A stretch of DNA of 60,427 nucleotides from a virus (IMGVR_UViG_3300007734_000733:1-60427); one strand, 5' to 3'; shown: positions 14,111 to 21,651, counted from the first letter of the stretch. Program-made: numbers and translations. The notes: generated by a model not told the origin, from the sequence alone.

Positions 14111-14269
14111 CCCCCCCCACCCAGCTAACTAAAAAAACCAGTTAATATTAACACATAGAACATAAGTAGAACATCCGGGGTGACCACCTCTCTACTATTA
14201 TCTATAATAAGTATATAATAATAAAGATAGTACAGTAATCATTGAACAACTGACCCCCCCCATATCAGT

Positions 14270-14299
14270 TTGACATACCCCTTATTAAGGCACTAATAA
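14270..14299 (+). promoter_or_regulatory. Candidate promoter for the early small-gene operon
   Basis: A perfect TTGACA (14270-14275) with TAATAA (14294-14299) at an 18-bp spacing, 146 bp upstream of the first gene at 14445. The -10 element lies within the CTTATTA/TAATAAG inverted repeat, which could serve as an operator. Confidence 0.4.
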
Positions 14300-14444
14300 G
14301 CCCCCCCCTGCACAGCGTTGTTCCGCGCGCTGTAAATCCTAATAGGATAACAGCATTAAACATTACAACCACGTAATTCAATACACACTTTACACCCGCG
14401 CATGGCTATGACCTTATGACACCACTGAACCCGAACGAAGGAAA

Positions 14445-14636
14445 ATGACAATGACCACCCGCCCTTGCCCCTGCGGCTCCGGTAAAAGCTCGTCCTGGGC
14501 ACATGATGCCAGGGGAATACCCCTGTGCCGCACCTGTGACGATTGCCACGACAAAAAGATGAAGACCTACCGGCCTGATGTGCTGTCTGACCCTAACTAC
14601 TGGGCCGACGAACCCATCGAAGCCGACAACTGGTAA
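14445..14636 (+). CDS. Small Cys-rich (zinc-binding) phage protein
   Basis: 63 residues. CPCGSGKSS near the N-terminus and CRTCDDCHDKK in the middle give five cysteines and a histidine in a SEC-C/zinc-finger-like arrangement, followed by a conserved-looking YRPDVLSDPNY segment. Proteins with this pattern recur as small early genes in many phages, without a known role. AAGGAAA immediately precedes the ATG. Confidence 0.78.
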   Translation: MTMTTRPCPCGSGKSSSWAHDARGIPLCRTCDDCHDKKMKTYRPDVLSDPNYWADEPIEADNW

Positions 14637-14661
14637 ACTCTCACCACAAGGACACCCCCAC

Positions 14662-14937
14662 ATGACCACCACCACCCACACCCCCGGCCCGTGGGTCTAC
14701 ACCCGCCAAGTTGGCATCAATCACGGTATAGCCACGGTCGATGATGCAAAGTCCACCGTAGGGTGGAGGTCGGTAGCGACCGCCGCGTCAGCAGCCAACG
14801 CCCGATTGATCGCCGCCGCGCCTGAGATGCTGGCGGCTCTGGAAGATGCAAAGCTTTGGCTCGACTCAGATGATGCTGGAGACAAAGTTGTAGTTGCCAA
14901 AATTAATGCCGCCATCACCCGCGCGGGGGGTAAGTAA
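14662..14937 (+). CDS. Small conserved phage protein (HTPGPW...IAAAPEML type)
   Basis: 91 residues. The HTPGPW N-terminus and NARLIAAAPEMLAALEDA segment identify a very widespread small phage/prophage protein family of unknown function. The start chosen is the ATG just after a purine-rich CAAGGACA sequence. The region upstream in this frame overlaps the previous gene. Confidence 0.78.
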   Translation: MTTTTHTPGPWVYTRQVGINHGIATVDDAKSTVGWRSVATAASAANARLIAAAPEMLAALEDAKLWLDSDDAGDKVVVAKINAAITRAGGK

Positions 14938-14969
14938 ATGACCCTCCGCCATCACGACGACCACCCAAC

Positions 14970-15239
14970 ATGGGGAGCCTACTGAAAGTGGAAAACAAAT
15001 CTTTAGAGGCCCTGCGGGGCGAGGTCGGTGGTGTTGCCAAGTCGGCACTCAAGTTGCTGGACCGTCTCGAGCGGCACCGTGGGCTTTCCACCCGAGCGAT
15101 CTACGGGTGGGGCCAGTTGGTCCACAAGAACGGCACCACCGGAAACCGTCTCTACGAACAGTACCTGTCCAACATGGACAAGTGCGATGCCGTGGCCGCC
15201 GAACTCCGCGCCCTTTTAGGGGGCCGCTCCCATGACTGA
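14970..15239 (+). CDS. Small helical phage protein of unknown function
   Basis: 89 residues, largely helical and charged, with no recognised motif. A GTG at 14991 is a possible alternative start. It overlaps the following gene by eight bases and belongs to the rightward chain of early genes. Confidence 0.6.
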   Translation: MGSLLKVENKSLEALRGEVGGVAKSALKLLDRLERHRGLSTRAIYGWGQLVHKNGTTGNRLYEQYLSNMDKCDAVAAELRALLGGRSHD

Positions 15240-15552
15240 AGAAGCCTCCGCTCCGCTAGGACTGACCGATCTGATGAAACGCGCGATTGCCGACTACGGC
15301 CCCGGCGACAGCAACTTTGTTGATCTGTACGTCGCGCTCACAGTTGGCGAGTGCCGCGAAGTCCTTTCAGCGGTCGAGTCCAAAGGGGAACTGCGGGAGT
15401 TGCTCCGCGAATATGTCCACTTCAGCCCCGCATTTTACTCCAAGCCGATGGGTGCGCCGGGCTCAGAAATCCGTGCGGGCCAAGAATATCACATCGCCCT
15501 CGAAGAACGAGCCCGCGCCGCCATTGCCCGCGCCACAGGCGTAGCACCATGA
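15232..15552 (+). CDS. Small acidic phage protein of unknown function
   Basis: 106 residues, mostly helical, starting inside the end of the preceding gene and ending in an ATGA overlap with the next small membrane peptide. No recognised family. Confidence 0.62.
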   Translation: MTEEASAPLGLTDLMKRAIADYGPGDSNFVDLYVALTVGECREVLSAVESKGELRELLREYVHFSPAFYSKPMGAPGSEIRAGQEYHIALEERARAAIARATGVAP

Positions 15553-15635
15553 CCCCCGCCCTTCGCGCCCAACTATACCTGCGCCTAGCCCTGCTGCTGG
15601 CCCTTGTGGTTTACGCCCTACAGGCCACGCCATGA
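15549..15635 (+). CDS. 28-residue membrane peptide
   Basis: A short N-terminal charged segment followed by one hydrophobic helix (LRLALLLALVVYAL). Start and stop both overlap neighbouring genes by four bases (ATGA), which supports real translation. It could be an inner-membrane micro-protein. Confidence 0.5.
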   Translation: MTPALRAQLYLRLALLLALVVYALQATP

Positions 15636-15715
15636 CCCGCGAAATTGTCATCAGCGCCCTAGGCGCACTCGGCTTCGCCCTCCTGCTTTATATGCTGTTA
15701 GTAGTTACACCATGA
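15632..15715 (+). CDS. 27-residue membrane peptide
   Basis: A single predicted transmembrane helix (LGALGFALLLYMLLVV) after a short TREIV leader. It is the second of two consecutive micro-proteins linked by ATGA overlaps. A pair of tiny hydrophobic proteins of this kind could form a hetero-oligomer in the host membrane (inference). Confidence 0.5.
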   Translation: MTREIVISALGALGFALLLYMLLVVTP

Positions 15716-16179
15716 ATATCTTTGCCCTAGATGAGAACCCGGCCACTGCCGCTGGCTGGCACAGCGACCGGCATGTGGTGAAAATGACGTTGGAAACGGC
15801 GCAGATACTATCCACCGTCCATCACGCATTTGGAAACCCAGTCAGATATAAACCGACTCACCCAAAGCACCCCTGCACGATCTGGGCAGGCGCGTCTGTC
15901 GCCAACTACCGTTGGCTGCTGGCCCTGGGGATGGCCCTGGGGGCTGAATACACGGTGCGCTACGGCAAGACCCACGCCTGTGCCGCGCTGTTCGACGGTG
16001 AACTATCCAACCCGCCGCCGCTTTTGACGGGCGATATCCAAACACCCTTCGCGCTGGCTATGCCCGATGCGTGCAAACACACCGATCCAGTTGAATCATA
16101 TCGGGCTTACTATCAACGCAAAAAAGACGACCACGCATGGATGACTTGGAAAAGCAGCCCCCCTGCTTGGCTCGTGTGA
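15712..16179 (+). CDS. Conserved phage protein, MNIFALDENP family, unknown function
   Basis: 155 residues. The start MNIFALDENPATAA followed by DRHVVKMTLETAQILST and HPCTIWAG..NYRWL is the signature of a protein found in many phages infecting very different bacteria. The conserved His, Lys, Glu, Trp and Tyr residues look like an active site. Some homologues carry DNA-repair-type annotations, but I see no sequence proof. The ATG overlaps the previous stop (ATGA). Confidence 0.78.
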   Translation: MNIFALDENPATAAGWHSDRHVVKMTLETAQILSTVHHAFGNPVRYKPTHPKHPCTIWAGASVANYRWLLALGMALGAEYTVRYGKTHACAALFDGELSNPPPLLTGDIQTPFALAMPDACKHTDPVESYRAYYQRKKDDHAWMTWKSSPPAWLV

Positions 16180-16313
16180 CCTCTTGTATGACCTATTGAC
16201 ACCGTGACGTTCTGCGCTTACTCGTTGTACATATTGTAAATTGGTTTGTCGCCCATTGCACAGTTATCGCTGTGCAATAAGAGACAAATTAAAACCCAAA
16301 CGGAGCAAAAATC
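16180..16313. promoter_or_regulatory. Leader region of the paralogous pair, with perfect hairpin
   Basis: A gap between the early chain and the first of two related genes. TTGCACAG (16256-16263) and CTGTGCAA (16270-16277) form a perfect 8-bp hairpin with a 6-nt loop in what would be the 5' leader of the 16314 gene. A TTGACA at about 16195 is a possible -35 element but has no good -10. Confidence 0.5.
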
Positions 16314-16742
16314 ATGAGCACACAAATCAACGGATTGCCGATTTTTAATGCCACAAGAAAATTATTTCTGAACATCACGAAGACCGACATCAAACGCTCT
16401 AAAGTAAAGCGTCCTGATTGCTGTGCTGTCGCCCAAGCATGCAAACGCCAACTTAACGCCAAAGAAGTCCGAGTACATTTGTCGCGTTTATATGTGCGGC
16501 TGGACTCAAAAAAGTGGCTTCGCTTTGAAACTCCCTCCGCGCTGCGCGACGAGATTGTTGCATTTGACCGAGGTGGTTCGTTCTCTGAAGGCCGGTTTAT
16601 CATAAACCCGCCAACCGACACGCGATATCTAACTGGCAAGAAACAAAGCCATTCGGCTGATGGTGATCGTACCAAGCACCGCAAGCGGAGCGGCCAACCG
16701 AACAAGATTCTAACGGATGTTCGTGCCGCTTCGCACTACTAG
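16314..16742 (+). CDS. Unknown basic protein, first of a tandem paralogous pair
   Basis: 142 residues, pI clearly basic. It aligns over most of its length with the next gene: shared blocks include CAVAQACKRQLNAKEVRVHL versus CVVAKACKRSLHAKEVRVHL, KWLR and EI.AFDRGGSF. The C-terminal 35 residues are Lys/Arg/Ser-rich and diverge. The basic tail and conserved core suggest a nucleic-acid-binding protein. No known family was recognised. A GGAGC box lies upstream. Confidence 0.72.
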   Translation: MSTQINGLPIFNATRKLFLNITKTDIKRSKVKRPDCCAVAQACKRQLNAKEVRVHLSRLYVRLDSKKWLRFETPSALRDEIVAFDRGGSFSEGRFIINPPTDTRYLTGKKQSHSADGDRTKHRKRSGQPNKILTDVRAASHY

Positions 16743-16752
16743 ATATTCACTC

Positions 16753-16779
16753 AATGGCTCGTTTCAACAACGAGCCATT
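16753..16779. other. Perfect 11-bp hairpin between the two paralogues
   Basis: AATGGCTCGTT and AACGAGCCATT face each other across a 5-base loop, 11 bp after the stop of the first paralogue. There is no T-run on either side, so it is more likely an mRNA-processing or stability element than a simple terminator. Confidence 0.7.
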
Positions 16780-16816
16780 ACGAGAAAATCTAGAAACCTA
16801 AACAGGAGTATACAAA

Positions 16817-17242
16817 ATGTGTGTCACTAAAATTTCCAACATGCCCGTCATCAACGCCGTGAAAAATTTCATTCTGCATATCACCAAAGAAGATGTGCGG
16901 GGTGCTGATACAAAAAAACCCAATTCGTGCGTTGTCGCCAAAGCATGCAAGCGGTCCTTACATGCCAAGGAGGTCCGAGTTCATTTAGGGCGGGTATATG
17001 TCAATACCAACAACAAAAACTGGTTGCGTTATTTGACTCCAGGCTCGTTGCGTTCTGAGATAATTGCGTTTGACCGGGGTGGCTCTTTCACACTCGGTAA
17101 ACATGTTCTTGGTGCAATCGGTCCCCGCAAGTCCAGCGGCAAACGCCAAGGAACCAATAAAGACGTACCACGCGACCAGCACAAGAAGCGTAAGGGTGTT
17201 CGCCATGTGGTCAAGAATGTTCGCACCGGCCCAGCTTGTTAA
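16817..17242 (+). CDS. Unknown basic protein, second of a tandem paralogous pair
   Basis: 141 residues and a clear paralogue of the preceding gene (same CKR..AKEVRVHL and IAFDRGGSF core, similar basic tail). AGGAG lies ten bases upstream of the ATG. Both copies keep the single conserved Cys in ACKR. The two copies differ greatly at the DNA level, so the duplication is old or one copy was acquired separately. Function unknown. Confidence 0.72.
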   Translation: MCVTKISNMPVINAVKNFILHITKEDVRGADTKKPNSCVVAKACKRSLHAKEVRVHLGRVYVNTNNKNWLRYLTPGSLRSEIIAFDRGGSFTLGKHVLGAIGPRKSSGKRQGTNKDVPRDQHKKRKGVRHVVKNVRTGPAC

Positions 17243-17271
17243 TAATCACAACTAGGCAAGGGAAAAACATT

Positions 17272-17448
17272 ATGTCTTACCTAGACCAGTACCTGGAAAA
17301 CCAAAGCAAACTAAGCGCACTCAGATGGCACCTTCACTACATCAAGGGTGTTCTCGAAGCGGAGAAAACCAACCCCTCTCCACAAGTGACAATCGACCTG
17401 ATTCAAGAGCGTATTGAAGAAGCCTTCAAACAGTGGGACGGAAAATGA
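17272..17448 (+). CDS. Small helical protein of unknown function
   Basis: 58 residues, predicted to be one or two long helices with heptad-like leucines. The start is the ATG after GCAAGGGAA. It ends in an ATGA overlap with the next gene. Confidence 0.6.
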   Translation: MSYLDQYLENQSKLSALRWHLHYIKGVLEAEKTNPSPQVTIDLIQERIEEAFKQWDGK

Positions 17449-17756
17449 AACTCACATACAAAACCACACACTCGTTCGACGGCGAGAACGATGTCGAGCT
17501 TTCCATCTTGTACGAATATACAGCCCCCTCACCGGCACGCGGCCCGTCCTACGACTGTGCCGGTGAACCGGCTGAGTACACCGAGGTCGATGTGTTGGGC
17601 GTGATGGTGGATGACATCGCCGCAAGACCAGACCAGTGGGACGATGTGATTGAGTGCGAACGGCTGTACGAAGCAATGGAAAACCACGGCGCTGACTGTA
17701 TCGCAGACGAACGCGCTGCGGCTGCTGAATACCGCGCCGAACTGAGGAGAGACTAA
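17445..17756 (+). CDS. Small acidic protein of unknown function
   Basis: 103 residues, strongly acidic, with a beta-rich N-terminal half and a helical C-terminal half. A small charged protein of this kind in the early region could be a host-takeover or DNA-mimic factor, but there is no motif to support that. Similar small acidic proteins are found in other phages. Confidence 0.62.
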   Translation: MKLTYKTTHSFDGENDVELSILYEYTAPSPARGPSYDCAGEPAEYTEVDVLGVMVDDIAARPDQWDDVIECERLYEAMENHGADCIADERAAAAEYRAELRRD

Positions 17757-17757
17757 C

Positions 17758-17820
17758 ATGCGCGACATCCTCACCACCGCCACGACCACGCTCTTTTACG
17801 CGCTGCTCATCATCCTATGA
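17758..17820 (+). CDS. 20-residue membrane peptide
   Basis: A minimal peptide with one hydrophobic segment (LFYALLIIL). AGGAG lies nine bases upstream and the TGA overlaps the next ATG, which suggests translation. Confidence 0.42.
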   Translation: MRDILTTATTTLFYALLIIL

Positions 17821-18050
17821 CCCGCACCCTTGCGCTAATCATCGACGCGGCACTGATTGCGTTCACGCCGTTCCCACTCGCATGGCTGGTCGCGCAATGC
17901 CTGCGCCCGTTCGTCGACATCCTGCCCGGCATCGCCAACGACGCCGCACCACTGCTTTGGGCTGAGGCCGTTTTGCAGTGGTGGCTGTTCGCAATCGGGC
18001 TGGGCTTGGTCGGCTACGGGATCGCAAACTGGAACAGGAACGGAAAATGA
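17817..18050 (+). CDS. Small two-helix membrane protein
   Basis: 77 residues with two predicted transmembrane helices (about 4-27 and 47-68) separated by a Pro/Asp-containing loop. It is linked by ATGA overlaps to both neighbours. It resembles a holin in topology, but the lysis genes are elsewhere, so an early envelope function is as likely. Confidence 0.58.
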   Translation: MTRTLALIIDAALIAFTPFPLAWLVAQCLRPFVDILPGIANDAAPLLWAEAVLQWWLFAIGLGLVGYGIANWNRNGK

Positions 18051-18214
18051 AAGACCGCACCGCAATTCAATGCGATTTATCGCCCGAGCTATTCAAACGC
18101 TTCGCCGCGCTACGCAATCGGCTGGGCATGGGCAACCGCGCCTTGCTGGAACGCATACTCATTGAGGCGTTGCCGCGCTGGGAAAACGTAACACTACCTG
18201 GAGATGCCAGATGA
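18047..18214 (+). CDS. Small ribbon-helix-helix-like protein
   Basis: 55 residues. An AIQCDLSPELFKRFAALRN stretch followed by GNRALLERILIEAL fits the strand-helix-helix pattern of Arc/CopG proteins. The start is the ATG that overlaps the previous stop. Probably a DNA-binding regulator of the early region. Confidence 0.6.
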   Translation: MKDRTAIQCDLSPELFKRFAALRNRLGMGNRALLERILIEALPRWENVTLPGDAR

Positions 18215-18372
18215 AAAAACTATATGAACGCTTACTTGATCGGCTGGCTGAACGGCTGCGCGGCCCCTGGCCGGATGCGAAGCCGCTCCCGGCGCACGTT
18301 GCCAACCTGAAGCTGGACCCACAACTGCTGCTGGTGCATCTGATTAAAACAACAAACGGAACTGGGCGATGA
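18211..18372 (+). CDS. Small basic protein of unknown function
   Basis: 53 residues, amphipathic N-terminal helix rich in Leu and Arg. Joined by ATGA overlaps to both neighbours. No motif. Confidence 0.5.
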   Translation: MKKLYERLLDRLAERLRGPWPDAKPLPAHVANLKLDPQLLLVHLIKTTNGTGR

Positions 18373-18605
18373 AAATGAAAATAACCAAGGCAACGACTGA
18401 ACAAAAGTATTTCCGTGAATGGTGTGAATCCAATCCTGACATAACGAGAGGTAAATCAGGTGATTTGTTTGGTATTGATCTAAGAACAGTGCATAGATAC
18501 TTATCGTGCAAGACACAGCCACATGGCGGCGTTATCAGACTTATGGAAGCGTTCAAAAAATTTCCAGAAGTACAAGCCTATATGATTAAGCGTCATATAA
18601 CTTAA
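18369..18605 (+). CDS. HTH-type small DNA-binding protein
   Basis: 78 residues. The segment from about 24 to 47 (GKSGDLFGIDLRTVHRYLSC) reads as a helix-turn-helix of the Cro/KorB-like type. Last gene of the rightward early chain. It faces the convergent primase gene with only 7 bp between stops. Possibly the regulator that shuts off early transcription (inference). Confidence 0.62.
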   Translation: MKMKITKATTEQKYFREWCESNPDITRGKSGDLFGIDLRTVHRYLSCKTQPHGGVIRLMEAFKKFPEVQAYMIKRHIT

Positions 18606-18612
18606 TACGGCG

Positions 18613-20973
18613 TTATTGCTGAGATTCACTCAGCCGGTAGACCATTTTTGGTCTGCCGGTTGTTTGTATAATTTCTTTGTACAATAGACCTGATTCCTCA
18701 AGGGCTTTGAGGGTATTATCACGGTCCCTCCCCAAGAATAGTGTTCGAGCATACAGCGCCGACTTAGTAATCTCGGCGTTCTTTGACTTCCTAACAACCT
18801 CCACCACACGCTTGGCTAAGTTCTCGGCGTTGTTGTCCGACACAAACCGTTCAACGCCCTGAATCATTAGCTTGATGCTACGGTCTGTGATTGCAAGACC
18901 GAAGGCAACATCATCTAAATCAATAATAGGGTCTTCTGGATTACGGCCTATGGCATGAATCATGGCTACTTTAATAGTATGTTCCTGCCGACGCGCCCAG
19001 AACCCGGTAAACGGGGTTCCTTCAAACTTGCGAAGCTTATCCAGGGTTACGCTTCCAATGACACGAAGCTCTGACGCTGCGGCGGGAGAGTACCCGACAG
19101 TCAACAGATCAGGAATGAGCGTTCCATACCCGCCCATATTACTACCGCTAAGTGGATTGCAAATGCGGGATAACAAATCAATAAGATCAAGCGGGACAAC
19201 TTGCTGTGATGGTATTTTATCGTCTGGATAGTTAACATCAGTCTCAAGTACTAAAAACCGAGCCAGAGAACCATCTACTGCGCTATTGGTTTCCAGAGCC
19301 TTCCAGAAGTTACTTGGCACGGTGGTCCCATAGACTGACACACACGGCTGTACAATCTCCTGCCGAGGACGTTCTCTCTGATTGGCGTACTCTGTTCCTC
19401 TAAACGTCTTATTGGACGTTGTGAAAAGCTGAGTGAGATTGTTTAAGATTTCTATTAAATGTGGAGGAGCCTTGTAACGATTGGCAATGGCTTGAAGAAA
19501 AGCTCCAAACTCATCAAGCTGAAACAAAATGGCTGGGTTTCGAGTGACCGCTGATAGCAACCCTGCGCCGCTGGCAATTTTATCCCCTCCAAGTCGGCCT
19601 CCGCATCCGAGAATATCTGCGAATAACCTGTCAATAACGGTACGGGCATGATCTTTACCAGCGCCGCTGTCTGCGAGGCTAACAAGATATATATTTGTGC
19701 GAAGGTCGGTTGGGCTTCTGTATTTTCTGCCAGCCAGGGTGCCAAGGGCACAAATCGCCGCACCCAACGCCAAAATGGGCTGAGAACGAATAGATGTGGC
19801 GTTGATGTGGTCGCATAGCTTGGCTAAAGCCCCCATTGCTGGCGGGATTCCCCCCATTAACGGGACCGGAGGGGATGCCTTGACGGCTGTTCTGCGCCAC
19901 GGCTGCTTGGGTTGCGCGTTGGCGGCTTGAGCGGCAACTTGTTGAGCGGCAACTTGTTGAGCGGTTACTTGGGGGACCACATCAACCACGGCCAAGTCGC
20001 TCTGTGTTGGCTCAAGATCGGGCTGGAATACGGTCTTTATAACTATTCCCAGGGCGTCTTTAAGCCAATCTACCGCGACATCTAAGTCCCCTCCTGTAGC
20101 CTTCATCACAAGGTCTATAGCTGAAAGCCCCTCGCCTGTACCAAAATCCACTATCCCCTTAGAATTTATACTTAATTTGTGTGTTTTCTTAGTAATACCA
20201 CGCCAATCTGGGTTGACTCTATAGCCACCACCAGCGCCTGGAATAGCGTCTGGAAACAATTTTGGAATCCATTTTTCAAGATTTGATATTGCAGTTTGAT
20301 TGATATCATTCCAATAGCTATCATACCCGTTAGTTGACTGAACACCGTTGCTATCATTCGGATCACTTACGTAATGTCTTTTTCTTTCAATGTTTTGAAT
20401 GGGTTGCGTTTGATGCTTAGAAATGACCTCGGCCACTTTATCATGGTAATCAAGAGGTATTTCTGGCAATTCACCAACAGAGGTGTTTTCCATAGTCTTG
20501 TCTGTAAGCCACCTGTAATTCATCCCTTCTGGGTGGAGGGACGGCGGCAAAACGGTTTGTTTGCCGTGTGCTAGAAGCTCAACCACGACCACCCCGTTAC
20601 AAATGTACTTCTTAGAAGTGTGTTTGAATCCTCTGTAAAAGTCCGTAAACCCCTTGGCACCCATTTTTCGGCAGGGGGATGATGGCAGCAAAGCCACCAG
20701 TTCAGCCCTAAGTTCCTCAGAACCGTAGTCGTAATCAATTGCCGTAATGTTGCTTGCACGACCCAAGGCCATACAGATCGACGGCTTGGGCCATTTGGCC
20801 CACATATCCATCTCAAATTTAGTAGGTGATCGGTCACAATACCGCTGCCACTGGGACATCCCTACCCACTGGTTGCCCCTGAACTCGCCGGGGCGCTTTT
20901 CATTGGGGATGATCGGGATGACCGAGTAGCCCCGCTCAATCAGGCGGCTTGCCGTCGTAATAAAGTCGGTCAT
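18613..20973 (-). CDS. Bifunctional primase/polymerase fused to DUF3987-type helicase domain
   Basis: 786 residues. The N-terminal domain (about 1-190) is an archaeo-eukaryotic primase-like Prim-Pol: GYSVIPIIPNEKRP opening, the acidic metal motif AIDYDYG and CRKMGAKGFTDFYRG. The C-terminal half (from about 360) resembles DUF3987 ATPase/helicases with ILALGAAICALGTLAGRKYR, an NTP-binding loop reading ADSGAGKD and a DEFG Walker B. Between them lies an Ala/Gln-rich linker. It should prime, and perhaps extend and unwind, DNA at the phage origin. The final Walker A Ser/Thr is replaced by Asp, which is unusual. No other replicative polymerase was recognised in the genome. The ATG overlaps the RusA stop. 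Confidence 0.84.
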   Translation of the reverse strand: MTDFITTASRLIERGYSVIPIIPNEKRPGEFRGNQWVGMSQWQRYCDRSPTKFEMDMWAKWPKPSICMALGRASNITAIDYDYGSEELRAELVALLPSSPCRKMGAKGFTDFYRGFKHTSKKYICNGVVVVELLAHGKQTVLPPSLHPEGMNYRWLTDKTMENTSVGELPEIPLDYHDKVAEVISKHQTQPIQNIERKRHYVSDPNDSNGVQSTNGYDSYWNDINQTAISNLEKWIPKLFPDAIPGAGGGYRVNPDWRGITKKTHKLSINSKGIVDFGTGEGLSAIDLVMKATGGDLDVAVDWLKDALGIVIKTVFQPDLEPTQSDLAVVDVVPQVTAQQVAAQQVAAQAANAQPKQPWRRTAVKASPPVPLMGGIPPAMGALAKLCDHINATSIRSQPILALGAAICALGTLAGRKYRSPTDLRTNIYLVSLADSGAGKDHARTVIDRLFADILGCGGRLGGDKIASGAGLLSAVTRNPAILFQLDEFGAFLQAIANRYKAPPHLIEILNNLTQLFTTSNKTFRGTEYANQRERPRQEIVQPCVSVYGTTVPSNFWKALETNSAVDGSLARFLVLETDVNYPDDKIPSQQVVPLDLIDLLSRICNPLSGSNMGGYGTLIPDLLTVGYSPAAASELRVIGSVTLDKLRKFEGTPFTGFWARRQEHTIKVAMIHAIGRNPEDPIIDLDDVAFGLAITDRSIKLMIQGVERFVSDNNAENLAKRVVEVVRKSKNAEITKSALYARTLFLGRDRDNTLKALEESGLLYKEIIQTTGRPKMVYRLSESQQ
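18634..18666 (+). terminator. Terminator for early operon, inside the 3' end of the primase gene
   Basis: CCGGTAGACC/GGTCTGCCGG gives a 10-bp stem (one G-U pair) with an ATTTTT loop, followed on the plus strand by TTGTTTG. It stops rightward transcripts just past the 18605 stop codon while lying in the last codons of the opposing gene. Confidence 0.7.
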
Positions 20974-21389
20974 TCTTGCCCTATGACACTTACAATCAAT
21001 TGTGGGATTTCGGCGTACCGCTTGGTAGCCGTCAGCTTAACGATCTGCGAGTCATCGACGACGACAATGCCGTTCATGCCGTCGAGGGCTTTGACGATGT
21101 TGTCTAGGTCAGGCTTAGTGATCGGCTTGATTTGTCCCGCAATGGCCGACAACCGCTTCTTCAACGACCATGAGGCTGGCACCACCATAAACGCCTGGAC
21201 AACAACTTCAACAGGTCCACCTATTGGCGGCTTACCGCGCATTGCTTCGGCTGCGTATGCCGACACCTGATTCTCATAGCGGCGCGTTTTCTCTGGCGTG
21301 TACGAACGCACATGACCACCATATGTAGATATTCTGGCGCGGCCCTTCGCTACAGGTTGTCCTGGGACGGTGAAGGTAACGACTCTCAC
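20970..21389 (-). CDS. rusA: RusA-family Holliday junction resolvase
   Basis: 139 residues. The FTVPGQPVAKGRAR opening and the catalytic block TKPDLDNIVKALDG, with aspartates at 94 and 96 and further ones at 112-113 (VVDDSQI), are the RusA signature. It cuts four-way DNA junctions that arise during phage recombination and replication, before packaging. It is translationally coupled to the regulator upstream and the primase downstream by ATGA overlaps. A normal-length and apparently intact family member. Confidence 0.92.
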   Translation of the reverse strand: MRVVTFTVPGQPVAKGRARISTYGGHVRSYTPEKTRRYENQVSAYAAEAMRGKPPIGGPVEVVVQAFMVVPASWSLKKRLSAIAGQIKPITKPDLDNIVKALDGMNGIVVVDDSQIVKLTATKRYAEIPQLIVSVIGQE

Positions 21390-21580
21390 GAATAGAAGTC
21401 CTGCGGTTTTACTTTACCCCCAGTAGCCTTCTCGATTGCCCTGATGCATTCAGGTCTCGGCATTCGTTTCCCATCGTCCGTAGCCGTCCACCTGTGTATC
21501 GCACTTTCCGAAACGCCAAGCATCTTGGCGAACTCACGATTGGTGAGCCGTTGTTTTTCAAGCCAATTCCTTAACTTCAT
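21386..21580 (-). CDS. Cro-like HTH regulator
   Basis: 64 residues from the ATG at 21580, chosen over an in-frame upstream ATG (21616) because GGAG stands seven bases before it. Helix-turn-helix: TNREFAKMLGVSESAIHRW, as in YdaS/Cro-type proteins. It heads the RusA-primase operon and faces the divergent recombination operon. A symmetric TTTGACA/TGTCAAA pair in between is the obvious place for it to bind. With no integrase or CI-like partner seen, it is probably an early/late timing switch and not a lysogeny control. Confidence 0.8.
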   Translation of the reverse strand: MKLRNWLEKQRLTNREFAKMLGVSESAIHRWTATDDGKRMPRPECIRAIEKATGGKVKPQDFYS

Positions 21581-21608
21581 TTTATTCTCCGTGGATGAGA
21601 AAAATACA

Positions 21609-21651
21609 TTTGACACAATGGCTGGCGTTTGGCAATCTCCGAATTGTCAAA
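21609..21651. promoter_or_regulatory. Divergent promoter/operator region with TTTGACA inverted repeat
   Basis: TTTGACA (21609-21615) and TGTCAAA (21645-21651) form an inverted repeat between the Cro-like gene and the divergent 21681 gene. Each arm contains TTGACA, a perfect -35 box, one per strand. The matching -10 boxes are poor, so this may be an operator as much as a promoter. Confidence 0.5.

Larger units (their letters stand above)
13918..14444. promoter_or_regulatory. AT-rich, hairpin-rich intergenic region; candidate origin
   Basis: No gene seen. It holds repeated CTTATTA/TAATAAG motifs, several C-runs of seven to twelve, an AT-rich core (about 13990-14260), a perfect 9-bp hairpin GGGCTTATT/AATAAGCCC at 14086-14110 and a second CTTATTA/TAATAAG hairpin at 14281-14300. 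With the 14-bp repeats beside it, this is the best candidate for the replication origin and for the promoters of the rightward early genes. Confidence 0.5.
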
